A stretch of DNA of 64,000 nucleotides from Planctomycetota bacterium. Lineage in GTDB: Bacteria > Planctomycetota > UBA1135 > GCA-002686595. Below the pieces are notes generated by a model. That model ran no database searches and was not told the DNA's origin. It saw only the letters and a program-made list of their open reading frames with translations. Below, piece by piece: positions 34,701 to 42,859 of this stretch (positions are counted from its first letter, which is position 1; each line of letters starts with the position of its first letter). The stretch is taken from contig JAJDEU010000027.1 of the NCBI GenBank assembly GCA_029259635.1, forward strand, positions 62,001 through 126,000, read 5' to 3'. Made by a program: the position numbers and the translations under genes.

Positions 34701-34881
34701 GCGGCTCGCTTCGGTCTCGTCCGACCGCACTCTGCGTATCTGGAACGCGACAACCGGCGAGGAGGTGCTCGCCGTACGAACGAGCCAGAGCCCGCTCTTC
34801 GCACTCGCGTGGCACCCCAACGGTCGCGACCTTCTGGTCGGAGGACAGGACGGGCTCGAGCGCGTGCGTGGTGGGCGCTGA
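31708..34881 (+). CDS. Transmembrane Ser/Thr protein kinase with WD40 propeller
   Basis: 1057 residues; GTG start with AGGAGG at 31697-31702. An N-terminal cytoplasmic region of about 85 residues is followed by a Hanks kinase (about 87-360): glycine loop GAGGMGSV, HRDLKPLN near 212-219, DFG near 234-236 and the APE-like MSPEQLAG. One transmembrane helix lies at about 390-412. The extracytoplasmic part carries many WD40 repeats (SASSDGTARIWEL, SGGWDAELRLWDI, SVSSDRTLRIWNA), enough for one or two propellers. The kinase residues look intact. It is a sensor kinase that probably acts on the coupled sigma factor. The ligand of the propeller is unknown. Confidence 0.93.
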   Translation: MSVAYERERYQRLRALYHLAADVPAQDRAAFLLEQCPEDEALRRDVNAWLEVAVEPDPLGDPAECRDALLGQIGVRARDNSTPPEMIGRYRIVRRIGAGGMGSVFEAVQEETERSIALKLLYPRWVSPARAQRFDDEIAILGRLEHPNIARIYDAGTVDSPEGSIRYFAMERVDGATLTEWATERERSPVEKLRLFLGICEGVAEAHQSGVIHRDLKPLNLLVNAEDGQAKVLDFGVARLTNPDDSLRDLHTRAGEVVGTLEYMSPEQLAGDTSAIDTRTDVFALGVVLFELLSGQLPSETTARSSASSSSGSLRFTRAPARQIRSVLPSIAPDLATIIGKALEVTPAERYQTVREFEQDVRRFLDHRPIVAREPSAWHRLRLFAQRERRTFAGLLTLFFAVTLAVVLVMRFAYRAGLSEAESQRQTYRAQIGAAASALDAHDVLSAERFLESARVVDRNWEWRHLTERLDASELVLRGHENQVWNSAFDPSGPRLASVGGAVVEAPHDHSLRVWNLESGALIYTRTVETDELLSVAYHPSGDSIVTGGGEFDPTVRVWRGVDGEPLQVLEGHTGRIQGLDFDESGERLFSASHGGSVCVWQRGDDAASWSPLAVIAENAGEITGLAVDGQWLFVLASDRPLRVFDAQSFEEVATGAHSGTALAVSNGRVAIGAESGLVDVYQFDGVLTHRHRFDHELKVQALAFSADDRLFSGGLDESIRVWDLEFGSNLGIRLGHRSFLNGFAYDPDSHRLASSGNDHTIRIWNTEPHPERVAAGVFVRDVEAVANGDLFAWVDYFGAVSVRRAVDSSEVRSWKLEALPVHAVALTPDARWLAHDAGNEIVLRSIDGEGEPRVLAGHEGRVHSLAIDSTGRLLASASSDGTARIWELASGEALYALEPGDGVQWTVSFSPDASQLATAGHSGAIGVWSVADGTRRRTLEGHAADVFALAWSPDGAHLASGGWDAELRLWDIARGTAQRLQGHSRQVNAITFLPDGTRLASVSSDRTLRIWNATTGEEVLAVRTSQSPLFALAWHPNGRDLLVGGQDGLERVRGGR

Positions 34882-34988
34882 GCCCGAGCTTCGGAACGAG
34901 GACGCACGCTCCCGTGTGAGCGCCCGTCGAGCGAAGTCAGAAGCACGGAAGGACGCCGCGCTGAGCAGCTGCATCAGCGCGCGCGCCG

Positions 34989-36182
34989 CTACTTCGCCGG
35001 CTCGAAGCACACGCCATTGCGCACCGCCGCCGCCGCGACCTCTTCCGCGACTCGCACCGCAACTGACCGATCGAACGGCGACGGCAGGATCCGCTTCGGG
35101 GTCGGCTCCTCGACACAGGAAGTGATTGCCTGAATCGCGGCGAACTTCATTCCGGTGGTGAACTTGAGAGCGCGCGCTTCGAGGGCTCCTCGGAAGAGGC
35201 CGGGGAAAGCGAGGACGTTGTTGACTTGGTTGGGGAAGTCGCTTCGGCCAGTTCCGACGATGGCGGCACCGCCGGCTAGGGCTTCGTCGGGCATGATCTC
35301 GGGGACCGGGTTGGCCATGGCGAGGACGATGGGGTCTTTGCCCATGGTCTTGATGTCTTCGGCTTTGAGCAGACCGCCGCGGCTGACGCCGATGAAGACG
35401 TTGGCGCCGACAATGGCGTCGCGGAGGAAACCTTGCTCGCCCTCGGGATTGGTGAGCTGGGCGATCTCTTCTTTTTGAGGAGTGTTGCCGGGACGACCGG
35501 GCCAGATGACTCCCTTGGAGTCGCACACGCGCATCTTGCCGACGGGGATGCAGGCTTCGCTGGTGTCCTTGCAGAGTAGAAGATTGCAGATCGCTCGACC
35601 GGCTGCGCCCGCGCCGTTGAGCACGACGGACATATTGCCGAGCGAAGTTTTTAAGACTCTTGCCGCATTCATCACGGCGGCGAGCAAGACGATCGCGGTT
35701 CCGTGCTGGTCGTCGTGCAGGACCGGAATGCCGATATCCTGCAACGCATCCTCGATTTCGAAGCAGCGCGGCGCGGAGATGTCCTCGAGATTGATGCCGC
35801 CGTAGGTCGGCGAGATGGCCTTGACGATGTCGATGATTTTTTGCGGATCGCGCTCGTCCAGAACGATGGGAACGGCGTCGAGACCGGCGAATTCGTGGAA
35901 GAGCGCTGCCTTGCCCTCCATGACGGGCAGTGAAGCGGCCGGGCCGATATCGCCCAGCCCGAGGACCGCCGAGCCGTCGGAGACGACACCGACCGTGCGG
36001 CCTTTCCAGGTGAGGTCCCAAGCGCGCGAGGCGTCCTTCGCAATCTCTTCGCAGGGCCGCGCGACGCCCGGCGTGTAGGCCATGCTCAGGTCATCCTGCG
36101 TCTCGAGACGCATCCGCGAGCGAATCTCGATCTTGCCTCGGGTCTCTTGATGACGGGCAAGCGCGCGTTCGTAGATGTCCAT
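34989..36182 (-). CDS. Malic enzyme (NAD(P)-dependent malate dehydrogenase, decarboxylating)
   Basis: 397 residues from ATG 36182, preceded by a GA-rich leader. The N-terminal domain has AYTPGVARPCEEI and TVGVVSDGSAVLGLGDIGPAA, the malate-binding block, with a GKAALF...DAVPIVLD segment. The Rossmann domain has NGAGAAGRAICNLL. It converts malate to pyruvate and CO2, giving NAD(P)H. It is the short form: the phosphotransacetylase-like domain of MaeB is absent. Coenzyme preference cannot be assigned by eye. It converges with the kinase gene, leaving 107 bases without an obvious terminator. Confidence 0.9.
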   Translation of the reverse strand: MDIYERALARHQETRGKIEIRSRMRLETQDDLSMAYTPGVARPCEEIAKDASRAWDLTWKGRTVGVVSDGSAVLGLGDIGPAASLPVMEGKAALFHEFAGLDAVPIVLDERDPQKIIDIVKAISPTYGGINLEDISAPRCFEIEDALQDIGIPVLHDDQHGTAIVLLAAVMNAARVLKTSLGNMSVVLNGAGAAGRAICNLLLCKDTSEACIPVGKMRVCDSKGVIWPGRPGNTPQKEEIAQLTNPEGEQGFLRDAIVGANVFIGVSRGGLLKAEDIKTMGKDPIVLAMANPVPEIMPDEALAGGAAIVGTGRSDFPNQVNNVLAFPGLFRGALEARALKFTTGMKFAAIQAITSCVEEPTPKRILPSPFDRSVAVRVAEEVAAAAVRNGVCFEPAK

Positions 36183-36581
36183 GGTCTCTCTCGGGTCGGG
36201 ATGGGGGAATTGGGCGGTCGCCAAGATAAGGGCACGGAAGTCGAAAGCGGGAGTTTCACGGGGGTTTTCGGAGATCAGCGGGACGACAAATACCTTCTTC
36301 GCGAACCCTCGACCCAAATAAGCACTTCGGCGATTTCGCCGGAAATGCCCGAAGCAGGCATCTAACCCCTTGTTTCAGGGGCTCAAGCTTCCTAAAAATG
36401 CGAGCGTCTGCACGTTGCAGACATCTGTGAATTCGAGAGCTCTGCGGGCACTTTTCGCACGTGGGGAACTCGGTTCCGAAGACGCAACCTGGGCTCACTT
36501 CTCCATCTGTCGGTCCGACAAGATCACTCGCTCGCGAATGACTGTCGAAGCCGGACGGCGGGGGAGTGGGCTCGGATTTTT
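36183..36581. other. Structure-rich intergenic region with four small hairpins
   Basis: No gene is convincing here. Between 36328 and 36422 lie four successive inverted repeats: CGGCG/CGCCG (36328-36341), ATGCC/GGCAT (36345-36361), CCCCT/AGGGG (36366-36381) and a perfect GTCTGCA/TGCAGAC (36406-36422). A fifth, TGTCGG/CCGACA, is at 36508-36520. They may end the LAB_N transcript or form the leader of the malic enzyme transcript. No riboswitch class was recognised. Confidence 0.4.
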
Positions 36582-37256
36582 TTAACGAGCGTCTGTTGCC
36601 GGAGTGCTCATCGCTGCCGCGCCGTCTTCGCACGCACGCTCGCGCTCGGCTTTCATGAAGCGCCGATTCAAAATCACGTTGCGTGTTTGAATGACTGGCC
36701 CGAGCAAATAGCTCGCGATGAAAAACGGGTCACCGACGTGAATCGTGTAGGTGAGCAGCATCGTGTTGCCGACCAAACTGACCCACCAAAAGATGGGCGG
36801 GAAGTGGCTCATCGATTTCTTTTCGGAGTACCACCACTGCAATCCCCAGCGGCTGTTCCAAATCGCAAGGCCTGCAATTCCGAGCGCGTTCCACGCCGGA
36901 GTGGACTGGTTAAACTTCTCCGAAGTGGTGAACTTGACGGCGATCAATGCCACAGCGACAACCACGCAAACGAGCGCTAACTGCCATCCTCGCCACCCAT
37001 TCGCCTTATCCGCGTTTCGCAAAAGCGCCAAGTTGCGCGTGTAAATCGCGGTGTTGACCACATAACCCAGAAGCAAAATCGGTTCGCCGCTCAGGAAGCT
37101 ATACGTTCCGAGAGTCGCGGTTCCGAGCAGCGACACCCACCAAAAACTCTGCGGCGCAACGCTCTGCTTCTCACGCTCGGTGAAGAACCACTGAATCAGC
37201 CACCGGCTGAAAAAGCACACGACGCCCGCTCCGCCGAGGAAGTCGAGCCAGCTCAC
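36582..37256 (-). CDS. Double LAB_N-domain membrane protein (lipid-A-disaccharide synthase N-terminal-like)
   Basis: 224 residues from GTG 37256, which overlaps the GT2 stop. Two repeated LAB_N units are present: FFSRWLIQWFFTEREKQSVAPQSFWWVS and WNSRWGLQWWYSEKKSMSHFPPIFWWVS, each followed by a short helix pair. These small membrane domains occur next to DPM1-like GT2 and GT39 genes, as here, and are thought to help move or handle lipid-linked sugars. The exact role is not established. It is the last gene of a three-gene operon for lipid or envelope glycosylation. Confidence 0.87.
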   Translation of the reverse strand: MSWLDFLGGAGVVCFFSRWLIQWFFTEREKQSVAPQSFWWVSLLGTATLGTYSFLSGEPILLLGYVVNTAIYTRNLALLRNADKANGWRGWQLALVCVVVAVALIAVKFTTSEKFNQSTPAWNALGIAGLAIWNSRWGLQWWYSEKKSMSHFPPIFWWVSLVGNTMLLTYTIHVGDPFFIASYLLGPVIQTRNVILNRRFMKAERERACEDGAAAMSTPATDAR

Positions 37257-38095
37257 GGCTGTGAGGTGGTTTCTCGCCCAGCGTCCGCGGGCGAGTCGCT
37301 CTCTTTGATCGAACCGTTTTTCGCGAGCGGGGCCGGTGGAACCGTGCTCTCGCGATCCGCAACCTGCGCGGAGAGATCGACCCAACGCCAACGCATCCAG
37401 CACACGGCGAGCATGTCCATCGTCGCTCGCGGCAGTCGATTCAGAATCCCGTACTTGCTGACGCCCATCGATCGCGGCCGATGGTTCACGGCGATCTCGT
37501 CGACCTCATAGCCCGCGTACCGAATCAATGTCGGCAAGAAACGGTGCAAGCCCTCGAAGCGCGGCACGGCGAAAATCGCTTCTCGCCTAAATAATTTGAG
37601 CGAACATCCGGTGTCCGTAATGGTGTCGCCGGTCAGAAAGTTTCGAATTCGATTGGCCAATCGAGAGCTGACGCGACGTGCCAGAGTGTCCCGCCGTTTC
37701 GCCCGCATTCCCACGATCACGTCGCGGTCACCGAGCGCGTCGAGCAACCGCGGAAGATCGGCCGGGTCGTTCTGACGATCGCCGTCCATCGTGGCGACGA
37801 GCGGTGCCTGTGCCCGCAGGCAACCCGCGAGCATCGCCGCCGTCTGGCCGCGATTGCCACCGAAGAACACGCCGCGCACGTCGTCGGAGCCCTCTTCTAG
37901 CCGCTTGATGATCACGTCCGAGCCGTCGGTACTGCCATCATCGACAAAGAGCACCTCAAAGCGTCGACCGGCCAGTGCCTCGCGAATCTCGCGATAGAGC
38001 TCTCCGATGTTCTCGGCCTCGTTGTAGATCGGCACGACGACCGACAACTCGAGTTCGGTTCCGTCGGGTGCAGGTGTCGCTTGTTTTGAGTCCAT
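37253..38095 (-). CDS. Polyprenol-phosphate glycosyltransferase, GT2 (DPM1/ArnC-like)
   Basis: 280 residues from ATG 38095. A GTG at 38209, just after the upstream stop, is an alternative adding 38 residues of poor similarity. GT2 motifs are SVVVPIYNEAENI, FVDDGSTDGS, MDGDRQNDPADLP and GCSLKLFRREA. There is no clear C-terminal membrane pair, so it is the soluble type. It would transfer a sugar from a nucleotide to undecaprenyl phosphate, supplying the GT39 enzyme encoded just upstream. Confidence 0.87.
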   Translation of the reverse strand: MDSKQATPAPDGTELELSVVVPIYNEAENIGELYREIREALAGRRFEVLFVDDGSTDGSDVIIKRLEEGSDDVRGVFFGGNRGQTAAMLAGCLRAQAPLVATMDGDRQNDPADLPRLLDALGDRDVIVGMRAKRRDTLARRVSSRLANRIRNFLTGDTITDTGCSLKLFRREAIFAVPRFEGLHRFLPTLIRYAGYEVDEIAVNHRPRSMGVSKYGILNRLPRATMDMLAVCWMRWRWVDLSAQVADRESTVPPAPLAKNGSIKESDSPADAGRETTSQP

Positions 38096-38210
38096 GGCGT
38101 GTTCGACGTTGGCGGTCGGCGCTGGGAGCAGCGCCTGGAGCCGCCCGTAGGAGGTAACCGGGGCGAACTGCCTACGCGAGAATACCGCAGAATCGCCCGG
38201 TAGGGCCACC

Positions 38211-39800
38211 TCACTCGCCAGAGATTCGAACCAGAGCGAGCCGATTTCCCTCGTGCGTGTTGGTGGCGAGAATCGGTTCGAAGGCGACGGGGGGCTCGGC
38301 TTGCAAGCTCTCCAGCTGAGGTTCGCGAACGAGGAGATAACCGCCGACGGGTGTCGAGCGCGGATCTTTGATCAGGCGCAGCTCGCGATCGACGTAGAAC
38401 AAGAGGTTGTAGTGGTGGTCGGTACCCAGATAGATCGGCGAATCCGCAGGTACGGGCTCGGTGATCATCGCGGCCCGCGCGACTCGGCCCTGACGGCCGG
38501 CTGCCGCGGGAATGATCTCGCTGAGCTGCATGAGACGCATGAGCGCGAGGACGGCGAAGCTCGCCCAGAGAGCTTTCGCGCTCGTCGGACGGGACCACGC
38601 TCGCCAGACGAAGACCGAGAGAATCAGAAGCACGACTCCGATGCTGTTTCCGATGGGACCGAGGTGATCGATCTTTCCGATCGGGCGAAAGAGCATCCAG
38701 ACCACGCCACCAGCGACAGCGAAGCTTAAGAAAGCGACGAAGCGACCGAGCCCGGCGAGGCGTTTCTTGAAGCGCGAGTCGGAGCTCTCGAGTTCAGCTG
38801 CGATCAACCGACCGGCGAGCAGCGCGGCAAAAGGAATCATCGGGTGTACGTAGCGGCTCTGCGTGCCGGGCACCAAGGCGAAGAAGGTGAGGCCGACGAG
38901 GAAGGTGACCGAGCAGAAGCGGATGGCCGGCTCGTGGAAGACCTTGCGTCCCAGGTTCGTTCCGAGTGCCAGCAAGAGAATCATCGAGGGCGGAAAGAAG
39001 CCGGCGAAGACCGAGCCGGCAAAGCTCTTGCGCGCATTGAAGTACTTCGAGAGTTCTTGGAGTCCGCCGCGCGACATTTGCTCGCCCCACTTGGCGGTCG
39101 CATTCTCGACCTCCGGACGCGCGAGCAGGAGGTAGGCCCAGGTGCCGGAAATCAGGAGCGCGAGCAAGACCGGCAGCCACAGTTTCGGCGACAGGAGAAA
39201 GCGCGACTCCTTGCGGGCGAGTGCGATCGCGATAGCGGCGCCGCCGAAGAAGACCAAGGCGGGCGGGCCTTTGGTGAGGAGTGCTGCGGCGAGTGCGAGA
39301 CCGGTGGCGAGCATGGCCAGGCGCGAACCCTCGCTGGCGCGGTAGAGCGCCGCGATCGCAGCGAAGACGGTCAGGGTGAGTACGGCTTCGAGCTCGCCGA
39401 AGGAGCCCTTCTCGAAGACTGAGAAGCTGACGAGGAAGAGCGCGCTGGCCGCGAGTCCGGTGGTCTCGCCGCCTAGCCGTCGTCCGAACCACAGCACCAG
39501 GAGCGCGGTGAGAATCGTCGCGAGTACCGACGGAAGGCGCGTGCTGGCCGTCGTTACTCCGTCGGTGAGGGTCGAAGACGCGGCGACGAGCCAAAAGAAG
39601 AGCGGCGGCTTGCTCAGGTAGGGCTCGCCCCACAAGGTCGGAACGACAAAGTCGCCGGACTCGATCATCTCGCGCGCGGGCAGCGCGCGGCGGCCCTCTT
39701 CATCGTCGAGCTCGTCGGCGGCGAACGACGGGAAGTAAAGTAGCGCGCCGAGCAGAACCAAGAGGAACGCGCTGCCCCAACCACTCTTGATCGTACTCAT
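38211..39800 (-). CDS. GT39/ArnT-like integral membrane glycosyltransferase
   Basis: 529 residues with an N-terminal helix, then a first periplasmic loop with ADELDDEEGRRALPAREMIESGDFVVPTLWGEPYL. This is the acidic DE/DDE catalytic loop and KPPLFFWL signature of ArnT/PMT-type transferases. About eleven further helices and a C-terminal soluble domain follow. It moves a sugar from a polyprenyl phosphate carrier to a lipid or protein on the outer face of the inner membrane. It starts the operon with GT2 and LAB_N. Confidence 0.9.
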   Translation of the reverse strand: MSTIKSGWGSAFLLVLLGALLYFPSFAADELDDEEGRRALPAREMIESGDFVVPTLWGEPYLSKPPLFFWLVAASSTLTDGVTTASTRLPSVLATILTALLVLWFGRRLGGETTGLAASALFLVSFSVFEKGSFGELEAVLTLTVFAAIAALYRASEGSRLAMLATGLALAAALLTKGPPALVFFGGAAIAIALARKESRFLLSPKLWLPVLLALLISGTWAYLLLARPEVENATAKWGEQMSRGGLQELSKYFNARKSFAGSVFAGFFPPSMILLLALGTNLGRKVFHEPAIRFCSVTFLVGLTFFALVPGTQSRYVHPMIPFAALLAGRLIAAELESSDSRFKKRLAGLGRFVAFLSFAVAGGVVWMLFRPIGKIDHLGPIGNSIGVVLLILSVFVWRAWSRPTSAKALWASFAVLALMRLMQLSEIIPAAAGRQGRVARAAMITEPVPADSPIYLGTDHHYNLLFYVDRELRLIKDPRSTPVGGYLLVREPQLESLQAEPPVAFEPILATNTHEGNRLALVRISGE

Positions 39801-39881
39801 CGGTCGTTGCTCGAGGTTTCGGGGACGTGGCGGTCAGGAAGCCGAGATTTTGGAGACACTGCAGTCGGAAGAAAGCGCGGG

Positions 39882-40631
39882 TCAGGAATTCTCGTCGCCC
39901 TTCGCTCGCCAGCGCTTGCGCAGCGCACGCCAGCGATTGTGAAGGACGCGGTGAATCTTGATCCAGCGGCCGGGGTGGTGCGTGCTCTCGAGTTGTTCGG
40001 CCGAGATCGTGTCGGGACGCGATCGGCGCCAGTGCTTGAGCACGTGAAAGTCGTCGGCCTTTTGAAAGCGCCGGAGAATATAGCGCCCGAGTGGACTGGG
40101 AACGAATCGCGCGACACCGAGCCGTGCGCCGCGCGCCGGGTAGTGCCAAGCCGCCTGGAAGTCGAACAGCCAAGGAGCGCCGTCCTCGTCCACCAGCACG
40201 TTCTCTTCCTTCTGAAGGTCCACGAAGGCGAGCTCGCGTGCGTGGATCTCTGCGAGCAGCTCCTGCAGCTGTGGAAAGAACTCGTCACCCACGCGCTCTC
40301 CGCGCTCGAGCGGATGCCCCTCGATAAACGGCCGCGCGAAACCGGTATCCGTCACCACTTCGAAGTCAGTCGGCACCCCGCGAATTCCGTCGCAGACCGC
40401 GTACATGGCCAGCTCGCGCCGCGACAAGATCCGCCCGACCCAGCGCATCGGAAAGCCGAAGAACGACACCTCGCGCCCAACCTTGTAGAGCTTCTTCCCA
40501 CACGGCCCTTCATAGAGCCCGGTCGCCGCGAAAAAGCTGTGCTGGAGGGTCTGAATCCGGCGATAGGCGCCGTCCGCCAGCACCAACTCGTCGGGCAGTT
40601 CCCGGTTTCCCAAGGCTCGCTGAAAGCTCAT
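39882..40631 (-). CDS. Kdo-kinase/RIO-like small kinase
   Basis: 249 residues from the ATG at 40631. A kinase-like C-lobe is visible as ELAFVDLQKEENVLVDEDGAPWLFDFQAAWH, with Asp-x-x-x-x-x-Asn and DFQ in place of HRDxxxxN and DFG. This is the pattern of lipopolysaccharide kinases (KdkA/WaaP) and RIO kinases. The C-terminus is basic (RWRALRKRWRAKG), fitting membrane association. It may phosphorylate a lipid-A core sugar, which fits the adjacent envelope genes. The substrate is not proven. Confidence 0.7.
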   Translation of the reverse strand: MSFQRALGNRELPDELVLADGAYRRIQTLQHSFFAATGLYEGPCGKKLYKVGREVSFFGFPMRWVGRILSRRELAMYAVCDGIRGVPTDFEVVTDTGFARPFIEGHPLERGERVGDEFFPQLQELLAEIHARELAFVDLQKEENVLVDEDGAPWLFDFQAAWHYPARGARLGVARFVPSPLGRYILRRFQKADDFHVLKHWRRSRPDTISAEQLESTHHPGRWIKIHRVLHNRWRALRKRWRAKGDENS

Positions 40632-40721
40632 GTCGCTCCGATGGAGTGCGCGATCTCCCTGGCCCAACTCACGCCAGTCATGACGTGCGCCGAAAGTCGG
40701 CGCGATTCGAACGCCGCGAAC

Positions 40722-41327
40722 TTACTGCGCGTACATCCACATGTAGACGAGTCCGACCGTGATGCCGAGCACATACAGCGGCTCGCCATTCGCCATCAAG
40801 CTCTGCTTGAAGGACCACTCGCCGACTTGATCGGTCTTGTGCGGACTCATGCGCGGAATCAGGGCGTGCGTCGTTGCGCGCCAGGGATCCCACTGGTCGG
40901 GGAAGAACTTGCGCAGGCGCGAGTCCTCGCGGCGAATCGTCGACGGATAGAAGTACAGCGCGAGGACTAGGTAAGCCGGCAAGCTCCAAACCAAACCCGA
41001 CGCGAGACACATGCCGATCGCGATCAGGTGATTGCCGACGTAGAGCGGGTGGCGCACGTAGGCATAGGGTCCGGTGATCGCGAGAACCTTGTCCTTCTTG
41101 ACGTGCCCCGACGCCCACATGCGGATGACCATTCCGATCGTCGCGAAGACCGCGCCGGCGATGACCCACTGGTGCGTCGGCGTCTGCCACTGAACGGCGA
41201 GCACCGTGATGACGACGGCGAAGGCGATTCCGGTCGCTTGGCGATAGCGATACCGACGTCTGAGGAACTCGCTGAAGAAGCCGCCGCTCTTGGCGTTCTC
41301 GGAGGAGGAATCTGCTGTTGCTGTCAT
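40722..41327 (-). CDS. Isoprenylcysteine carboxyl methyltransferase-like membrane protein
   Basis: 201 residues from ATG 41327. The family signature GPYAYVRHPLYVGNHLIAIG is near the middle and is followed by the EDSRLRKFFPDQWDPW block that binds SAM in ICMT/PEMT-like enzymes. Four or five helices are visible. In bacteria such proteins methylate diverse small molecules or lipids; the substrate is unknown. Confidence 0.82.
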   Translation of the reverse strand: MTATADSSSENAKSGGFFSEFLRRRYRYRQATGIAFAVVITVLAVQWQTPTHQWVIAGAVFATIGMVIRMWASGHVKKDKVLAITGPYAYVRHPLYVGNHLIAIGMCLASGLVWSLPAYLVLALYFYPSTIRREDSRLRKFFPDQWDPWRATTHALIPRMSPHKTDQVGEWSFKQSLMANGEPLYVLGITVGLVYMWMYAQ

Positions 41328-41388
41328 GTCGGTCTCGTCGAGAAAGGGCCAGTTCGCGAAGGACGGGGTGGGCCTCTGATTGCGGACC

Positions 41389-42828
41389 TTAACCCAAGCT
41401 TCGACGCAGCGCACGTCCCCCGGACCATTCCATGAGCACGAGGCAGAGGATTAGGCCCGCGGCGCCGATCGCCGAGAGGTATTGGTTCGCGAGCACCGCT
41501 GCAATCGTCAGCGCGAAGGCATAGCCCATCAGGCTCCCGCCCCAGTTGAGATCGGAACGCAGCGCGTCGGGCGCTATCGAGAGCGGAGCGTCGGGAACGC
41601 AAATCGGGTAGACGCGGCGCAGGATGAGCTGGGTGAGCAGAGCGCCGGGGATCGCCATTCTCAGAGTGAAGCCGAGCCCGATCGCTTGCCACGCGAGGAC
41701 GGCGAGCAGCACGTAGAGCGGAAGTACGAATCGAATCCCCAAAGCCTTGATCGCGCCGTTCTTCCAAGCGCCTTCGGTGATCGGTGCGCCGTCGAGTATC
41801 CAGCGGGCATCGTGGGAACTCGACGCGGGAATCTGACTGAGCAAGATCGGCAAGTAGATGCCGGGCGTGAAGAGCAAGAGCGCCATCAAGCCCTCGCGCT
41901 CGGCGCCCGCCTCGCCAAATGAGGCCGCGAGTAAGAAGGCGAGCGGGATGCCGAGCATCGGGTAGCTGCGCAGGATGATTTCGCGCTCGCGCGGCACCGC
42001 GTCGTAGACCAGGTCGAAGGGGCCGCGTTCGTCGGGAGTGAGCCAGAACCGCGATGCGAGAGCGCGCGCCGGGGCGAGCAGGCGCTCCATGATGTTCTTA
42101 CGGCGCGGCTTGCTCTGGACGAACGGGCGCGGAAGCGAGAGGAGCAGCGCGAGCGCGAGTACGCCGATACCGGGCGCGAGCCAGAGCGTGGGAGTCTCGC
42201 CGATGGCGCTCGCAAACCAGGCCGGCGGATAGAGAGCGAGCGAACTCTCGAAGTCGAAGCTCGCGATGTCGGCAACGGCGCTGACCTGCCCGAGTCCGAG
42301 GATCATGCCGAGCACGACGCCGGCGACGATGACGGTCTGGAGCATGACGAAGATCGACTCGGCGCGGCCGCCGAGCAGCGCTTGGATCAGGAGCAGAATG
42401 GCGGCGAGGGTCGCGGAGAGGGAGAGGCCGCCGAGGAGGAGGTAGGCGCGCTCGAGGAGAGACATCGCGTCGGGTGCGAACAGCGCGACCGGGAGCAGCG
42501 GGAGGATCGTCAGGACGGAGAGCGTGATCAGGAGGTGCAGGGCGCGGGCGGCGCGCAGCTCGCGGGCTGTGGCGGGTTGGGCCTCAATCCACTCGGAGGA
42601 GGGATCGGCGCGCAGGAGATAGCCGAGCTCGCCGAGCAGCGGGATGGCGACCAGGGCAGCGCTGAGGGAGAGCGTGCAGAGCGCGAAGGCGAAGGGGGTG
42701 ACTTCGCTGCTGAGCAGGAGCGCGAAGGCGCCGCTCAGCGAGATCGGAATGAGGAGCGCGGCGATCGGCAGGTCGGCCGAGCCGTGGGCCGACAGGAAGA
42801 AACGCAGGATGGAGAGGGTGCGGGACAC
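41389..42828 (-). CDS. Polytopic membrane protein, possible ABC-2-type permease
   Basis: About 479 residues from GTG 42828, the first good start after the upstream gene stop at 42860. About eleven or twelve hydrophobic helices are arranged in two halves separated by a hydrophilic stretch (SKPRRKNIMERLLAPARA). It resembles large ABC exporter permeases without a recognisable signature. The ABC ATPase at 45908 is a possible partner, though three plus-strand genes lie between. Function is not assigned. Confidence 0.6.
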   Translation of the reverse strand: MSRTLSILRFFLSAHGSADLPIAALLIPISLSGAFALLLSSEVTPFAFALCTLSLSAALVAIPLLGELGYLLRADPSSEWIEAQPATARELRAARALHLLITLSVLTILPLLPVALFAPDAMSLLERAYLLLGGLSLSATLAAILLLIQALLGGRAESIFVMLQTVIVAGVVLGMILGLGQVSAVADIASFDFESSLALYPPAWFASAIGETPTLWLAPGIGVLALALLLSLPRPFVQSKPRRKNIMERLLAPARALASRFWLTPDERGPFDLVYDAVPREREIILRSYPMLGIPLAFLLAASFGEAGAEREGLMALLLFTPGIYLPILLSQIPASSSHDARWILDGAPITEGAWKNGAIKALGIRFVLPLYVLLAVLAWQAIGLGFTLRMAIPGALLTQLILRRVYPICVPDAPLSIAPDALRSDLNWGGSLMGYAFALTIAAVLANQYLSAIGAAGLILCLVLMEWSGGRALRRSLG

Positions 42829-42859
42829 GCGAGAACTGTGCCTGTGGAGGGCTCGCGCT

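Noticed and set aside
36256-36633. Possible small gene in the intergenic region upstream of the malic enzyme gene
   Set aside because: The translation is rich in Arg, Pro and Ser without family features and overlaps the end of the LAB_N gene.
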